Part shown: piece after piece, positions 33,401 through 41,398 of the stretch | Layout: the number at the start of each line of letters is the position of its first letter | How positions within the stretch are numbered: the first letter of the stretch is position 1 | DNA from: Hydrogenophaga sp. | Lineage (GTDB): Bacteria > Pseudomonadota > Gammaproteobacteria > Burkholderiales > Burkholderiaceae_C | Direction of reading: 5' to 3' | Assembly (NCBI GenBank): GCA_030682835.1 | Contig: JAUXNG010000095.1 | Coordinates: 124,001-188,000 of the forward strand | Length of the DNA: 64,000 bases | The notes under the pieces: model-generated | What the model was told of the DNA's origin: nothing | Seen by the model: the letters and a program-made list of their open reading frames with translations, nothing else | Database searches by the model: none | Translations under genes and position numbers: made by a program

Positions 33401-33647
33401 GCACCACCCGCGCGCCCGGCACCGACAGCATGGCCGTGGTCAGCGGGTAGGTGACCTGGTCTTCGACCACCTGCGGGGCCTGCCCCGAAAACTCGGTGAA
33501 CACGATGACCTGCACGTCGGACAGGTCGGGCAGGGCGTCCAGCGCCGTGTGCTTGATGGCGTAGATGCCCGCGGCCACCAGGCACAGCGTGGCCAGCAGG
33601 ACCGCGAAGACATGGCGGCCCGACCACTCGATCAATCGGTTCAGCAT
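30462..33647 (-). CDS. cusA: Cu(I)/Ag(I) efflux RND transporter CusA
   Basis: A 1061-residue inner-membrane RND pump of the heavy-metal efflux type that moves monovalent copper or silver out through CusB and CusC. Twelve hydrophobic helices with two large periplasmic loops are evident. The TM4 segment reads IAIGAMVDAAIVMIENAHK, the form typical of the Cu/Ag (HME4) group rather than the DFG-x2-VDG form of zinc/cobalt pumps. The ATG at 33647 is one base after the cusB stop, so translation is coupled. It is the last gene of cusFCBA. Confidence 0.94.
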   Translation of the reverse strand: MLNRLIEWSGRHVFAVLLATLCLVAAGIYAIKHTALDALPDLSDVQVIVFTEFSGQAPQVVEDQVTYPLTTAMLSVPGARVVRGFSMFGASYVYVIFEDGTDIYWARSRVLEYLSSASGRLPQGVAPQIGPDATGVGWVYQYALLGKDQDLGELRSLQDWYVRYQLSQAHGVSEVASIGGFVKEFQVVVDPYRLASVGITLDQVGKAVAASNRDVGGRVIELAEKEFMVRGRGYLRGIDDIGSLVLGQDRGTPVRISDVARVELVPAGRRGIAELNGEGEVASGIVMARFGENALDVIANVKAKIAEISPGLPAGTEIVPVYDRSTLIQRAIDNLKWTLLEESLIVAAVCIIFLLHVRSALVAIVTLPLGILFAFIAMKVLGIGSNIMSLGGIAIAIGAMVDAAIVMIENAHKRLERFDSKALVLTPAEHARARARVIIDACQEVGPALFFSLLIITVSFLPVFALEGQEGRLFSPLAFTKTFAMAGAAFLSLTLVPVLMLFFVRGRILPESRNPVNRFLIWSYRPMIHAVLRFKWVTILLALAAMVATIYPARQLGSEFMPTLNEGTLFYMPASVPGMSVTEAGRLLATTNRIIKTFPEVESVYGKAGRAESATDPAPIEMFETVINLKPEAQWRPGLTVDALVAEMDAALRFPGLANSWTMPIKARIDMLSTGIRTPIGVKVFGRNLDDIERVAREVETAVKSVPGTTSAYAERVTGGLYLDIEPRREQLARLGLTVDTLQQVVAAALGGEQVTTAVLGLERYGVTVRYPRSLRSDPERIAREVFLPTSSGMVPLGQVAEVTIRNGPPAIRTENALLVGYIYVDTRESDLGAFVRRAQQAVAEQVSFPPGTYATWSGQFEYMERAKEKLKVVVPLTLALIFLLLYLNFRRLTETLIVMSSVPFALIGGIWLMWWLDYNMSVAVAVGFIALAGVAAETGVIMLIYLDHAWRDAQARCAEEGREPTVADLYRAVMEGAVERVRPKMMTTITVIAGLLPIMWSTGTGSEVMRRIAAPMVGGMVSSTILTLMVIPALYAVAKQWTLRAGRRTMPGTPLAATAG

Positions 33648-33648
33648 G

Positions 33649-35220
33649 TCAGGAGCCCCGGCGGTTCTGGCCAGCGGTGCCACCGGAGCGCGCCGGGGCG
33701 GAGCCGGCGGCCGGGCGGGCCTTGAGTTCCACCACGACGAAGCGGCCATTGCCACGGTCCTCGAAGCTGAACTCAATCGGCGTGCCGGGCGCCAGCCCTT
33801 TCACCAGCTGCGGGCTGGCCAGCTCGAACTCCATCGACATCGCGGGCCAGCTGAGGGCGGGTATGGCCTCGTGCGACAGCATCACCGTGTTGCTGTCGTC
33901 AAAGAACGCGTCGAACGTGCCGCGGGTGGCGTGGCGCGGCGCAGCTTTGGCGGTGTCGACCGAAGCAAAGCCCGCCAGCGCGGCCTGCAGGTTGCTCTCG
34001 GCGTCGATCAGGAAATTGGCCGAGACCACCACCTGCTCGTCGCCCTTGAGGCCGGACACCACTTCGATGCGGTCATGGCCCCGCAGGCCGGTCTCGACGA
34101 CCTGCGGCCGGAACCGGCCTTCGCCCTCGGCCACCAGCACGATGCGCCGCCGGCCGTCGTCGATCACGGCAGAGTCCGGTACGGTGAGCCGTGGCGTGTC
34201 GCCAGCGGTGAAGAGTTCCACGTTGGCGAACATGCCGGGGCGCAGCAGATCGCCCGGGTTGGCCAGTTCCAGCCGGACCGTGCTGGTGCGGGTCGTCGCG
34301 TTCAGCAGCGGGTAGACATAGGCGATGCGGGCGTCGAAATGGCGCCCCGGGAGGGCGTCGATACCCACCCGTGCCCGCTGGCCTTTCACGATGCGCGCCA
34401 GGTCCTGTTCGTACACATCGGCCAGCACCCACACCGTGGACAGGCTGGCGATGCGGTAGACCGCCATGCCCGGCGTGAAGCGCATGCCCTCCACCGCCGC
34501 CTTCTCCAGCACGACGCCATCGGCGGGCGAGTGAAACACCACGCGGTTGCCGGTGGGCGCTCCGCTGGCCTGCCAGTTGCTCAGGCGCGCCCGGGCTGCG
34601 TCCACCATGCGCTGGGCCGCGGCCTGCGCCGTCGGGTCGGCGTCGGCGGTGCGCGCCTGCAGGCGTTCGGCAATTGCCAGCTCCTCACGCGTTGAGGCGA
34701 GTTCGGGGCTGTACACGGTGAACAGCGGCTGCCCCTTGCGCACGGGGTCGCCCGTGGCACTGACGTGCAGACGCTCGATCCAGCCTTCAAAGCGCGGCGC
34801 CACCTCATGCACGCGCCGCTCGTCCAGCTCGACGCGGCCGATGGTGCGCACCGCCGTGTCCATCGGCTGGCGCTCCACCGGCGCCGTGCGCACGCCCAGG
34901 CTCTGCAGGCGGGCGGGGCTCACCCGCACCACACCCGCGTCGTCGTTCTGCTGGTCTGCATAGACCGGCAGGTAGTCCATGCCCATCGAATCCTTCTTGG
35001 GCACCGGCGAGGTGTCGGGCAGACCCATGGGGTTGCGGTAATACAGCACCGCGCGCTCCCCTGGGGCGGCGGTCTGGGTCGTGGGTGCGGCCCCCGCCGC
35101 GTGCTCGCCGGTGGTGTGCGAGCCCCCGCCCGGGGCGCGGTATTGGCCGAGCAGGTAGGCCGCCACGAGGGCGATGGCCACGGCCACCCCGATCAGGGCG
35201 CGCTGGATGGCGGGTGTCAC
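33649..35220 (-). CDS. cusB: efflux RND periplasmic adaptor CusB with fused CusF-like domain
   Basis: A 523-residue membrane-fusion protein. An N-terminal anchor (about 8-25) is followed by a heavy-metal-binding segment, YYRNPMGLPDTSPVPKKDSM, then the adaptor core with barrel-sandwich and beta-barrel parts (GRVELDERRVHEVAPRFEGW onward, PADGVVLEKAAVEG). The last ~90 residues form a CusF-like copper-binding domain, with LSHEAIPALSWPAMSMEFEL carrying the W and M residues. The adaptor thus carries its own metallochaperone module although a separate cusF exists. It overlaps cusC by 4 bp (ATGA). Confidence 0.93.
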   Translation of the reverse strand: MTPAIQRALIGVAVAIALVAAYLLGQYRAPGGGSHTTGEHAAGAAPTTQTAAPGERAVLYYRNPMGLPDTSPVPKKDSMGMDYLPVYADQQNDDAGVVRVSPARLQSLGVRTAPVERQPMDTAVRTIGRVELDERRVHEVAPRFEGWIERLHVSATGDPVRKGQPLFTVYSPELASTREELAIAERLQARTADADPTAQAAAQRMVDAARARLSNWQASGAPTGNRVVFHSPADGVVLEKAAVEGMRFTPGMAVYRIASLSTVWVLADVYEQDLARIVKGQRARVGIDALPGRHFDARIAYVYPLLNATTRTSTVRLELANPGDLLRPGMFANVELFTAGDTPRLTVPDSAVIDDGRRRIVLVAEGEGRFRPQVVETGLRGHDRIEVVSGLKGDEQVVVSANFLIDAESNLQAALAGFASVDTAKAAPRHATRGTFDAFFDDSNTVMLSHEAIPALSWPAMSMEFELASPQLVKGLAPGTPIEFSFEDRGNGRFVVVELKARPAAGSAPARSGGTAGQNRRGS

Positions 35221-36521
35221 AAGGCATCTCCCACGAGTTGTTCAAGATCGGCCGCCGCCAGGGCGGCCTCCACTTCGGTCTCCAGCAGGGCCAGGCGGGT
35301 CCGCAGCAGGCTCTGCTGGGCCGCCAGCACGGGCGCAAAGCCGATGCTGCCTTTCTCGTAGCCTGCACGGGCCGATTCCAGAGCGGCCTCGGTCTGCGGC
35401 ACCAGGGCGTCGCGCATCAGCCGCAGCTGGGCGCGTCGTGCCTCCAGGGCGGCGTGTGCCTCGCCCAGCGCACCGGCCAGGCGCGCCTGGGCGTCGTGGT
35501 GACGCGCCTCGGCGGCTGCGTGGGCATGCCCGGCCTCGCGCTCGCTGGCGCGCCGGCTGGCCTGCTGCAGGGGGATGCTGACTTCCAGCATCACATCCCA
35601 GCTGGCGCGCCCGGCCCGGGGCCGGTTGTTGGCCAGCGACACGCCGAGATCCGGGTAGCGTTCGCGGTGCGTCAGCGCCAGGCTTCGTTCGGCGGCGCCC
35701 AGCTCGGCCTGCGCACGGCGCAGCGCCGGGGCTTGGCCGGTGGCCCGCTGCACCAGAGCCGCGAGTGCCACCGGCGCTGGCAGTGCCGGCAGGGCCCCGG
35801 GGCCCGCCAGTGGCGCGTCGGGCTCACGGGGCAGCAAGGCGTTCAGTCGCGCCCGGGCAGCGGCCTGCGAACGCACCAGCTCAAGGGATTCGATGCGCAG
35901 CGAGGTGCGCTCGCCCTGCAGTTGCAGCACCTCTTGCTGACCCGCCAGGCCGAGGGTGTAGCGCTGCAGCGCCAGGGCGTGCAGGCTGTCGCTGAGCGCG
36001 ATGGTTTCATCCAGAATGCGCGCCTGGCGCTGCGCCCGGTAGTGCTCGACGAAGGCCCGCCGGATGGCCAGTTCCACGTCCAGCCGGGTCTGCTGCGCGC
36101 CGGCTTCTGCGCTGTTGGCCTGGGCCGCCGCGACCTCGCCTCGCAAGGCCCGCTTGCCCGGAAAAGGCAGCATCTGCGACAGGCGCCAGGTGGTCGAGCC
36201 CACCTCGCCCGGCAGCAGCGAGGCCGAGCGCCCGGGGTTCATGGTGTTGGTCACGTCCATCAGCTCGATGGCCAGCTGGGGGTCGGGCAGGGCGCCTGCC
36301 GCGGTCAAGCGCTCGCGGGCGGCCGCCGCCTCCAGGCGTTGAGCAGCCAGCGCCGGGTTGTGCTGGTGCGCGTAGGCCAGCAAGGCCGGGAGATCGCTGC
36401 CCAGCGCCGGGGCGGTGGTCTGCTGGTCAGCGCGGGCGGCCGGTCCCGCGGCGATCAGCAGCGCAGCGGCGCAGCCCCCCACCGCGCGCAAGGTGTGCAG
36501 AAACAGCGTTTTGGGGTTCAT
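35217..36521 (-). CDS. cusC: TolC-family outer-membrane efflux protein CusC
   Basis: A 434-residue outer-membrane factor that completes the CusCBA channel. A signal peptide spans about residues 1-31 (hydrophobic VGGCAAALLIAAGP, ending ARA). Two long alpha-helical repeats characteristic of TolC proteins follow, with HNPALAAQRLEAAAARERL near the start and REAGHAHAAAEARHHDAQARL in outline later. It overlaps cusB by 4 bp and starts 95 bp after cusF on the same strand. Confidence 0.9.
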   Translation of the reverse strand: MNPKTLFLHTLRAVGGCAAALLIAAGPAARADQQTTAPALGSDLPALLAYAHQHNPALAAQRLEAAAARERLTAAGALPDPQLAIELMDVTNTMNPGRSASLLPGEVGSTTWRLSQMLPFPGKRALRGEVAAAQANSAEAGAQQTRLDVELAIRRAFVEHYRAQRQARILDETIALSDSLHALALQRYTLGLAGQQEVLQLQGERTSLRIESLELVRSQAAARARLNALLPREPDAPLAGPGALPALPAPVALAALVQRATGQAPALRRAQAELGAAERSLALTHRERYPDLGVSLANNRPRAGRASWDVMLEVSIPLQQASRRASEREAGHAHAAAEARHHDAQARLAGALGEAHAALEARRAQLRLMRDALVPQTEAALESARAGYEKGSIGFAPVLAAQQSLLRTRLALLETEVEAALAAADLEQLVGDAL

Positions 36522-36616
36522 CGTGGCGGCGTCCAGGCGCGTGAAGGGAAGGGAGTGGGGTGGGGCGTGGACCGAGTGCCGGCCCCTGGCCCTGCGGCGC
36601 GGCCAGCCTTGCCGCT

Positions 36617-36973
36617 TCAGTTCGGCAGCTTTTCGATGGCCGTCACCACCAGGGTGCCGGCTTCCTTGCCCGCCACGAAACGGATCTTGTCGCCGGTGCT
36701 CAGCTCTCCCAGGGCCACCGTGCCCTTCGCCTTGAAGGTCATGGTCATGGCCGGCATGTTCAGCGCCGTCAGGGGCCCATGCGCAATCGTCACCGTGCCG
36801 GCGGACACGTTCACGCGGCGAACCGTGCCGTCCGCCATGCTGGCGGCAGGGGTGCTGGCGTCGGCCGGCGGCGCGGCGTGGTGCCGGTCGTGCTCGGCCT
36901 GCGCAGCCACGGGGCCCGCGGCCATGAAGAGGAGTGTGAATGCGGTGGCGGCGAGTGGCAGTGTGGTGCGCAT
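36617..36973 (-). CDS. cusF: periplasmic copper-binding protein CusF
   Basis: A 118-residue periplasmic metallochaperone. The signal peptide (MRTTLPLAATAFTLLFMAAG, ending AAQA) is followed by a His-rich stretch HDRHH and a CusF domain with VNVSAGTVTIAHGPLTALNM and MPAMTMTF, which carry the Met ligands. The ATG at 36973 is preferred over an upstream frame start lacking a signal peptide. It is the first gene of the cusFCBA unit and is preceded by a CusR-type box. Confidence 0.92.
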   Translation of the reverse strand: MRTTLPLAATAFTLLFMAAGPVAAQAEHDRHHAAPPADASTPAASMADGTVRRVNVSAGTVTIAHGPLTALNMPAMTMTFKAKGTVALGELSTGDKIRFVAGKEAGTLVVTAIEKLPN

Positions 36974-37085
36974 GGCGGGTCCTGAAGTGGCATGAAACGC
37001 AGCCCGTACCAGCGGCTCAATGGCCTGCCGGGCCTGGATGGGTCGGATCATGGAATGGGCACCCCCACAGCCAGCTGACCGGGTG

Positions 37086-37101
37086 ATTACATCTTTGTCA
37101 T
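37086..37101. promoter_or_regulatory. CusR/CopR-type operator
   Basis: ATTACATCTTTGTCAT at 37086-37101; on the opposite strand it reads ATGACAAAGATGTAAT. This is close to the E. coli CusR box (ATGACAA-N2-TTGTCAT), with one perfect and one 5-of-7 half-site. It lies between the divergent cusF (113 bp away) and cusR (61 bp away) genes, where a shared operator is expected. Confidence 0.75.
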
Positions 37102-37162
37102 CTGCGGATGCACCGCCCTGTGCGCTGGCAGAATCGGATCACCACAGCCAGGGGCATGACAC

Positions 37163-37840
37163 GTGAAGATCCTGATCGTCGAAGACGAGCCCAAGACCGG
37201 CGAATACCTGCGCCAGGGCCTGGGCGAGGCGGGCTTTGTGGTCGACCTGGCACGGGACGGCATAGACGGCCTGCACCTCGCCCTGACCGGTGACCATGAT
37301 CTGCTGGTGCTTGATGTGATGCTGCCCGGCGTGGACGGCTGGGCCATTCTGCAGGCGGTGCGCCGCTCGGGTGGCGAAATGCCCGTGTTGTTCCTGACCG
37401 CGCGCGACGCCGTGGACGACCGGGTGCGGGGCCTCGAGCTCGGGGCCGACGACTACCTCGTCAAACCCTTTGCTTTCTCGGAACTGCTCGCACGGGTTCG
37501 CACGCTGCTGCGCCGGGGCCGGACCAAGGAGTCCGAGGTGCTGCAGGCGGGCGATCTTGAACTGGACCTGCTGCGCCGGCGCGTGACGCGCGGCGGCAGA
37601 CGGATCGATCTCACGGCCAAGGAATTCGGCCTGCTCGAACTGCTGCTGCGCCGCCAGGGCGAAGTGCTGCCGCGCTCGCTGATCGCCTCGCAGGTGTGGG
37701 ACATGAATTTCGACAGCGACACCAATGTGATCGAAGTGGCCGTGCGCCGGCTGCGCGCCAAGGTCGACGACCCGTTCGAGCCCAAGCTGATCCGCACCGT
37801 GCGGGGCATGGGCTATGTGCTGGAAGCGGACCCCAATTGA
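37163..37840 (+). CDS. cusR: heavy-metal response regulator CusR/CopR
   Basis: A 225-residue OmpR-type response regulator. The receiver has acidic residues E8/D9, the phosphorylation site D51 in LVLDVMLPG, and the switch lysine in LVKPFAF. The C-terminal winged helix contains [21 protein letters not shown] in outline and [21 protein letters not shown], hallmarks of the CusR/CopR heavy-metal group. It should activate cusFCBA through the box at 37086-37101. The stop overlaps the cusS start. Confidence 0.93.
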   Translation: MKILIVEDEPKTGEYLRQGLGEAGFVVDLARDGIDGLHLALTGDHDLLVLDVMLPGVDGWAILQAVRRSGGEMPVLFLTARDAVDDRVRGLELGADDYLVKPFAFSELLARVRTLLRRGRTKESEVLQAGDLELDLLRRRVTRGGRRIDLTAKEFGLLELLLRRQGEVLPRSLIASQVWDMNFDSDTNVIEVAVRRLRAKVDDPFEPKLIRTVRGMGYVLEADPN

Positions 37841-39252
37841 GCCTCGTTTCGTCATTGACCGCCCGGCTGGCGGCCCTGTTCGCCGCCATGGCCAGCGGCC
37901 TGCTCATCGTCGTCGGGATCGCGATTGACCAGGCGGTGTCGGCTCACTTCGATGAGCTGGACCTGATCGAGCTGTCGACCAAGCGCTCGGCCATCGAGAC
38001 CTTGCTGGAGAGCACCCGCACAGAGGAAGCGCTGGCCGCACTGCCCGGCCGCATCGACGATGCCCTGGCGGGCCACCACACGGTGTCGCTGCGCCTGGCC
38101 ATCCCCGAGCGGAACTGGTTGCATGTGGTCCTGCGCCAGGGCTTTGAGGGGCAGGCGGAGCAGCTGGCGTCCAGCCCGGGCGAGGTCATCAGCTGGCAGG
38201 ATACCCGGGGCGCGCACCACATCGGCCAGGCCCTGTCGCTGCCGGTGCCGCTGGCCCCGCCGGAAACGGCAGACCTCCTGCTGGGCATTGACATCTCGCA
38301 CCACGTGCACTTCCTGCGGACGATGCGGCTGCAGCTGGGCATCGGCATTTCGGCAGCGGCCCTGCTGGCGGCCATGCTCGGCTGGCTGGTGGCACGCAAG
38401 GGTCTGGGCCCTCTGCGCGAGGTGACGCAAACCGTCAGCCGGCTGTCTGTCGAACGGCTGGGCGAACGGATGTCTTCCGAACGCGTTCCAGCCGAGATGC
38501 GGGACCTGGTGGATGCGTTCAACGGCATGCTGGAGCGGCTCGAATCGTCGTTCCGGCGCCTCAATGAATTTTCGGCCGATATTGCCCACGAGCTGCGCAC
38601 GCCGGTGTCCAACCTCATGACCGAAACCCAGGTGGCCTTGTCTCGCACCCGGTCGGCCGAAGCTTATTGCGAGGTGCTGCATTCCAACCTGGAGGAGTTC
38701 GAGCGGCTGGCCCGGATGATTGCCGACATGCTGTTCCTGGCCAAGGCGGACAACGGGCTGTTGCCCCGCGGAGACGAGTGCGTGGTGCTGCAGGACGAGT
38801 CGGCCGCGCTGCTGGAGTTTTACGAAGCGCTCGCCGAAGAGAAGGGCGTGTACCTCCGTGTGAGCGGCGTCGCGCAGGTCACCGGCGACCGGCTGATGCT
38901 GCGCCGGGCGCTCTCCAACCTGCTGTCAAACGCCATCCGCCACACGCCCGCACGCGGCGTGGTGCAGGTGGGCATTGAGGCTCTGGTCGATCGCGTCCGC
39001 GTGACCGTCAGCAACCCCGGTGAACCGGTCCCGCCGGACAAGATGGCGCTGGTGTTCGACCGGTTTTTCAGGGTGGACCAGTCGCGCTCGCGCCAGGGCG
39101 AGGGCTCGGGTCTCGGACTGGCGATCACACGTTCCATCGTGCAAGCCCACGGGGGCACCATCGAAATGGCCTCAGACGCGTCACGCACGGTGGTGTCGGT
39201 GGAGCTGCCGGCCACGGCCCAGCGGCCCACCATGCGGGTGACTGGCGCCTGA
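37837..39252 (+). CDS. cusS: heavy-metal sensor histidine kinase CusS
   Basis: A 471-residue membrane kinase. TM1 lies near residues 8-30, followed by a ~140-residue periplasmic sensor, TM2 ([20 protein letters not shown]) and HAMP. The HisKA box is [14 protein letters not shown] and the ATPase box contains [10 protein letters not shown]. The best start is TTG at 37837, which overlaps the cusR stop as TTGA; an in-frame ATG at 37888 lies inside TM1 and is less likely. It should sense periplasmic Cu/Ag and phosphorylate CusR. Confidence 0.9.
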   Translation: MSLVSSLTARLAALFAAMASGLLIVVGIAIDQAVSAHFDELDLIELSTKRSAIETLLESTRTEEALAALPGRIDDALAGHHTVSLRLAIPERNWLHVVLRQGFEGQAEQLASSPGEVISWQDTRGAHHIGQALSLPVPLAPPETADLLLGIDISHHVHFLRTMRLQLGIGISAAALLAAMLGWLVARKGLGPLREVTQTVSRLSVERLGERMSSERVPAEMRDLVDAFNGMLERLESSFRRLNEFSADIAHELRTPVSNLMTETQVALSRTRSAEAYCEVLHSNLEEFERLARMIADMLFLAKADNGLLPRGDECVVLQDESAALLEFYEALAEEKGVYLRVSGVAQVTGDRLMLRRALSNLLSNAIRHTPARGVVQVGIEALVDRVRVTVSNPGEPVPPDKMALVFDRFFRVDQSRSRQGEGSGLGLAITRSIVQAHGGTIEMASDASRTVVSVELPATAQRPTMRVTGA

Positions 39253-39298
39253 GCGGCCGTGTCCCGGGCACTCAGGCCACAGCGGCAGGCGCTTCCGT

Positions 39299-41398
39299 TC
39301 AGCCCCCAGGCCGCCCGTCCCGTGTGTTCACCGCATCCGGCGCCTGTGGCTCGGTGAGCAGCTGCACCGTGAACACCGCGCCCGGGCCGTCCGTGCGATT
39401 GCCGGCGCCGATGCGACCGCCGTAGCGCTCCACCAGGCCCATGCTGATCCACAGGCCCAGACCGTTGCCGTCGTTCTTGGTGGTAAAGAAGGGGCGGAAC
39501 AGGCGTTCCTGCACACCGGGTGGCAGGCCGGCGCCGCTGTCTGCCACGCTGAGCTGGGCACCGGCGCCCCCGAGGTCGGCGTGCCAGTCGCAGGTGCTCA
39601 GCAGCAGCTCACCGCCTTCGGGCATGGCCTGGATCGCGTTGATGAGCAGGTTGATCACCACCTGCTGCAGTTCCGGCCGGTTGAAAGCCACCCGCTGACT
39701 GGCCTGGAAGTCGCGGCGCACCTGGATCCGGGTTTGCGCCAGCAGGTGCGCCACCAGCACCAGGCAGTCATCCACGGTGCGGTTCAGGTCGAGCGTTTCC
39801 ACGTAGCCGGCGTATTCGGTGGGGCGCGCGTACTGCAGCAGCTGGGTGACGATCAGGCGCATGCGCTGCACCTGTTCGTCCAGCAGGCGCAGCTCGGCGC
39901 CCACCGGTGTGGCGTGCGCGCCCAGCGTTTCGCGGATCAGGTCCAGGTTGCCCTGCATCACCGCAATGGGGTTGTTGATTTCGTGAGCGATGCTGGCGGT
40001 GAGCTGGCCGATGGCCGCGAGCTTTTCGCTCTTCACCAGCTGTTGCTGCGCCTGCTGCAGCGAGGCGTTGCTGGCCTCCAGCTCGGCCGTGCGCTTCACC
40101 ACCTTCTGGTCGAGTTCTTCGCCCCAGCGCTGCAAGGTGAGGGTCTTGTCGTCGATCACGTCGAGCAGCTCGTCCAGGTGGCCGGCCAGTGCACCCAGCT
40201 CGTCGCGGGCGGGCAGGGCGCCCACTCGGGCATGGGGGTCGCCTTCTTCCACCCGCTGCATGGTGCGGTTCATGTGTTCCACCGGGCGGAAGATGCTGCG
40301 CGCCCAGCGCATGGAGAACCAGGCCGAAAGCGCCATCACCAGCAGGAAGATCAGGCCGATGGCGCCCAGCATGGTGTGGCGCACCTGGCGGAACGGCGCT
40401 TCCAGGTAGCCCACGTAGAGCATGCCGATGCGCGTACCTGCCGCGTCCAGCAGCGGCTCGTAGGCCGACACATACCAGTCGTTCACCACAAAGGCCCGGT
40501 CGAGCCAGGTTTTGCCCTGGCCCAGCACGGTGTCGCGCACGGTCTGCGAAACGCGGGTGCCGATGGCGCGCTTGTCCTGGAACAGACGCACGTTGGTGGT
40601 GATGCGCACATCGTCCAGGAACAGGGTGGCCGTGCCCTGGCTGTCGAAGGGCAGTGAGCCATCGGGGTAAACGATGCGGTTGATGTGGTCGATGAAGTCC
40701 AGGTTCTGGTTCAGCAGCAGGCCACCGCTGAGCAGGGCGAGCGTGCGGCCCTGGGCGTCGCGCACCGGCAGGGTCGACAGCACGACCATGGCGCGGTCTT
40801 CCAGCGTGCGCTCGCTCGGGGCCGCGTTGAGGGTGGGCACCACGGGCAGCTGCACCCGGGGCAGCAGATGCGGGGCCAGTGCGTTCAGCGCGGCAGACTC
40901 CATCAGCATCAGCCGGGCTTTGCTGGGGGTGCCGTCGTTCTGCAGCGCCTGGCGCACGGCCAGCGGCATCGGCCGTTCGTCCGCCGCTGCGCGGGCGCTG
41001 CCCGGCGCCACCGGCACCGAGCGCGCCAGTGGTGTTCCGTCGGGGCTGTAGAGCACCAGAAAGTCCAGCGCCAGCCGCTCGCGGGCCCTTTGCAGCTGGG
41101 TCTGCAGGACGGCCACCGAGCCGGCACGAGGGGTCTGCAGCGCGGCGTACAGCGCCTGTGAATCCGCCACGCCCCGGGTGCCTGCACCAACCTCGATCAG
41201 CACCTGGTCAAAATACCCCCGCGCCACGGCCAGGTCACTGCCCACCTTGGTGATCAGCAGCCGGTCGTAGGCCACATTGCCCCACACAGCCACGGCCAGC
41301 ACCAGCAGCGGAAACGCCACCAGCAGCGGCAGCAGGGCCATGGCCAGCAGCTTGTTGCGGACCGAACCGGCCAGCCAGCGCGGCGTGAGGCGGGTCAT
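39299..41398 (-). CDS. sensor histidine kinase, partner of the sigma-54 regulator
   Basis: A 699-residue membrane kinase of the NtrB/DctB type. TM1 is about residues 17-40 and TM2 about 350-370, enclosing a ~300-residue extracytoplasmic sensor of double-Cache-like size. HAMP, a coiled coil rich in Gln/Leu, HisKA (SIAHEINNPIAVMQGNLD) and HATPase (NDGNGLGLWIS) follow. The start overlaps the response-regulator stop by 4 bp (ATGA). Ligand unknown; location beside the formate dehydrogenase operon suggests formate or a related signal, which is inference. Confidence 0.88.
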   Translation of the reverse strand: MTRLTPRWLAGSVRNKLLAMALLPLLVAFPLLVLAVAVWGNVAYDRLLITKVGSDLAVARGYFDQVLIEVGAGTRGVADSQALYAALQTPRAGSVAVLQTQLQRARERLALDFLVLYSPDGTPLARSVPVAPGSARAAADERPMPLAVRQALQNDGTPSKARLMLMESAALNALAPHLLPRVQLPVVPTLNAAPSERTLEDRAMVVLSTLPVRDAQGRTLALLSGGLLLNQNLDFIDHINRIVYPDGSLPFDSQGTATLFLDDVRITTNVRLFQDKRAIGTRVSQTVRDTVLGQGKTWLDRAFVVNDWYVSAYEPLLDAAGTRIGMLYVGYLEAPFRQVRHTMLGAIGLIFLLVMALSAWFSMRWARSIFRPVEHMNRTMQRVEEGDPHARVGALPARDELGALAGHLDELLDVIDDKTLTLQRWGEELDQKVVKRTAELEASNASLQQAQQQLVKSEKLAAIGQLTASIAHEINNPIAVMQGNLDLIRETLGAHATPVGAELRLLDEQVQRMRLIVTQLLQYARPTEYAGYVETLDLNRTVDDCLVLVAHLLAQTRIQVRRDFQASQRVAFNRPELQQVVINLLINAIQAMPEGGELLLSTCDWHADLGGAGAQLSVADSGAGLPPGVQERLFRPFFTTKNDGNGLGLWISMGLVERYGGRIGAGNRTDGPGAVFTVQLLTEPQAPDAVNTRDGRPGG

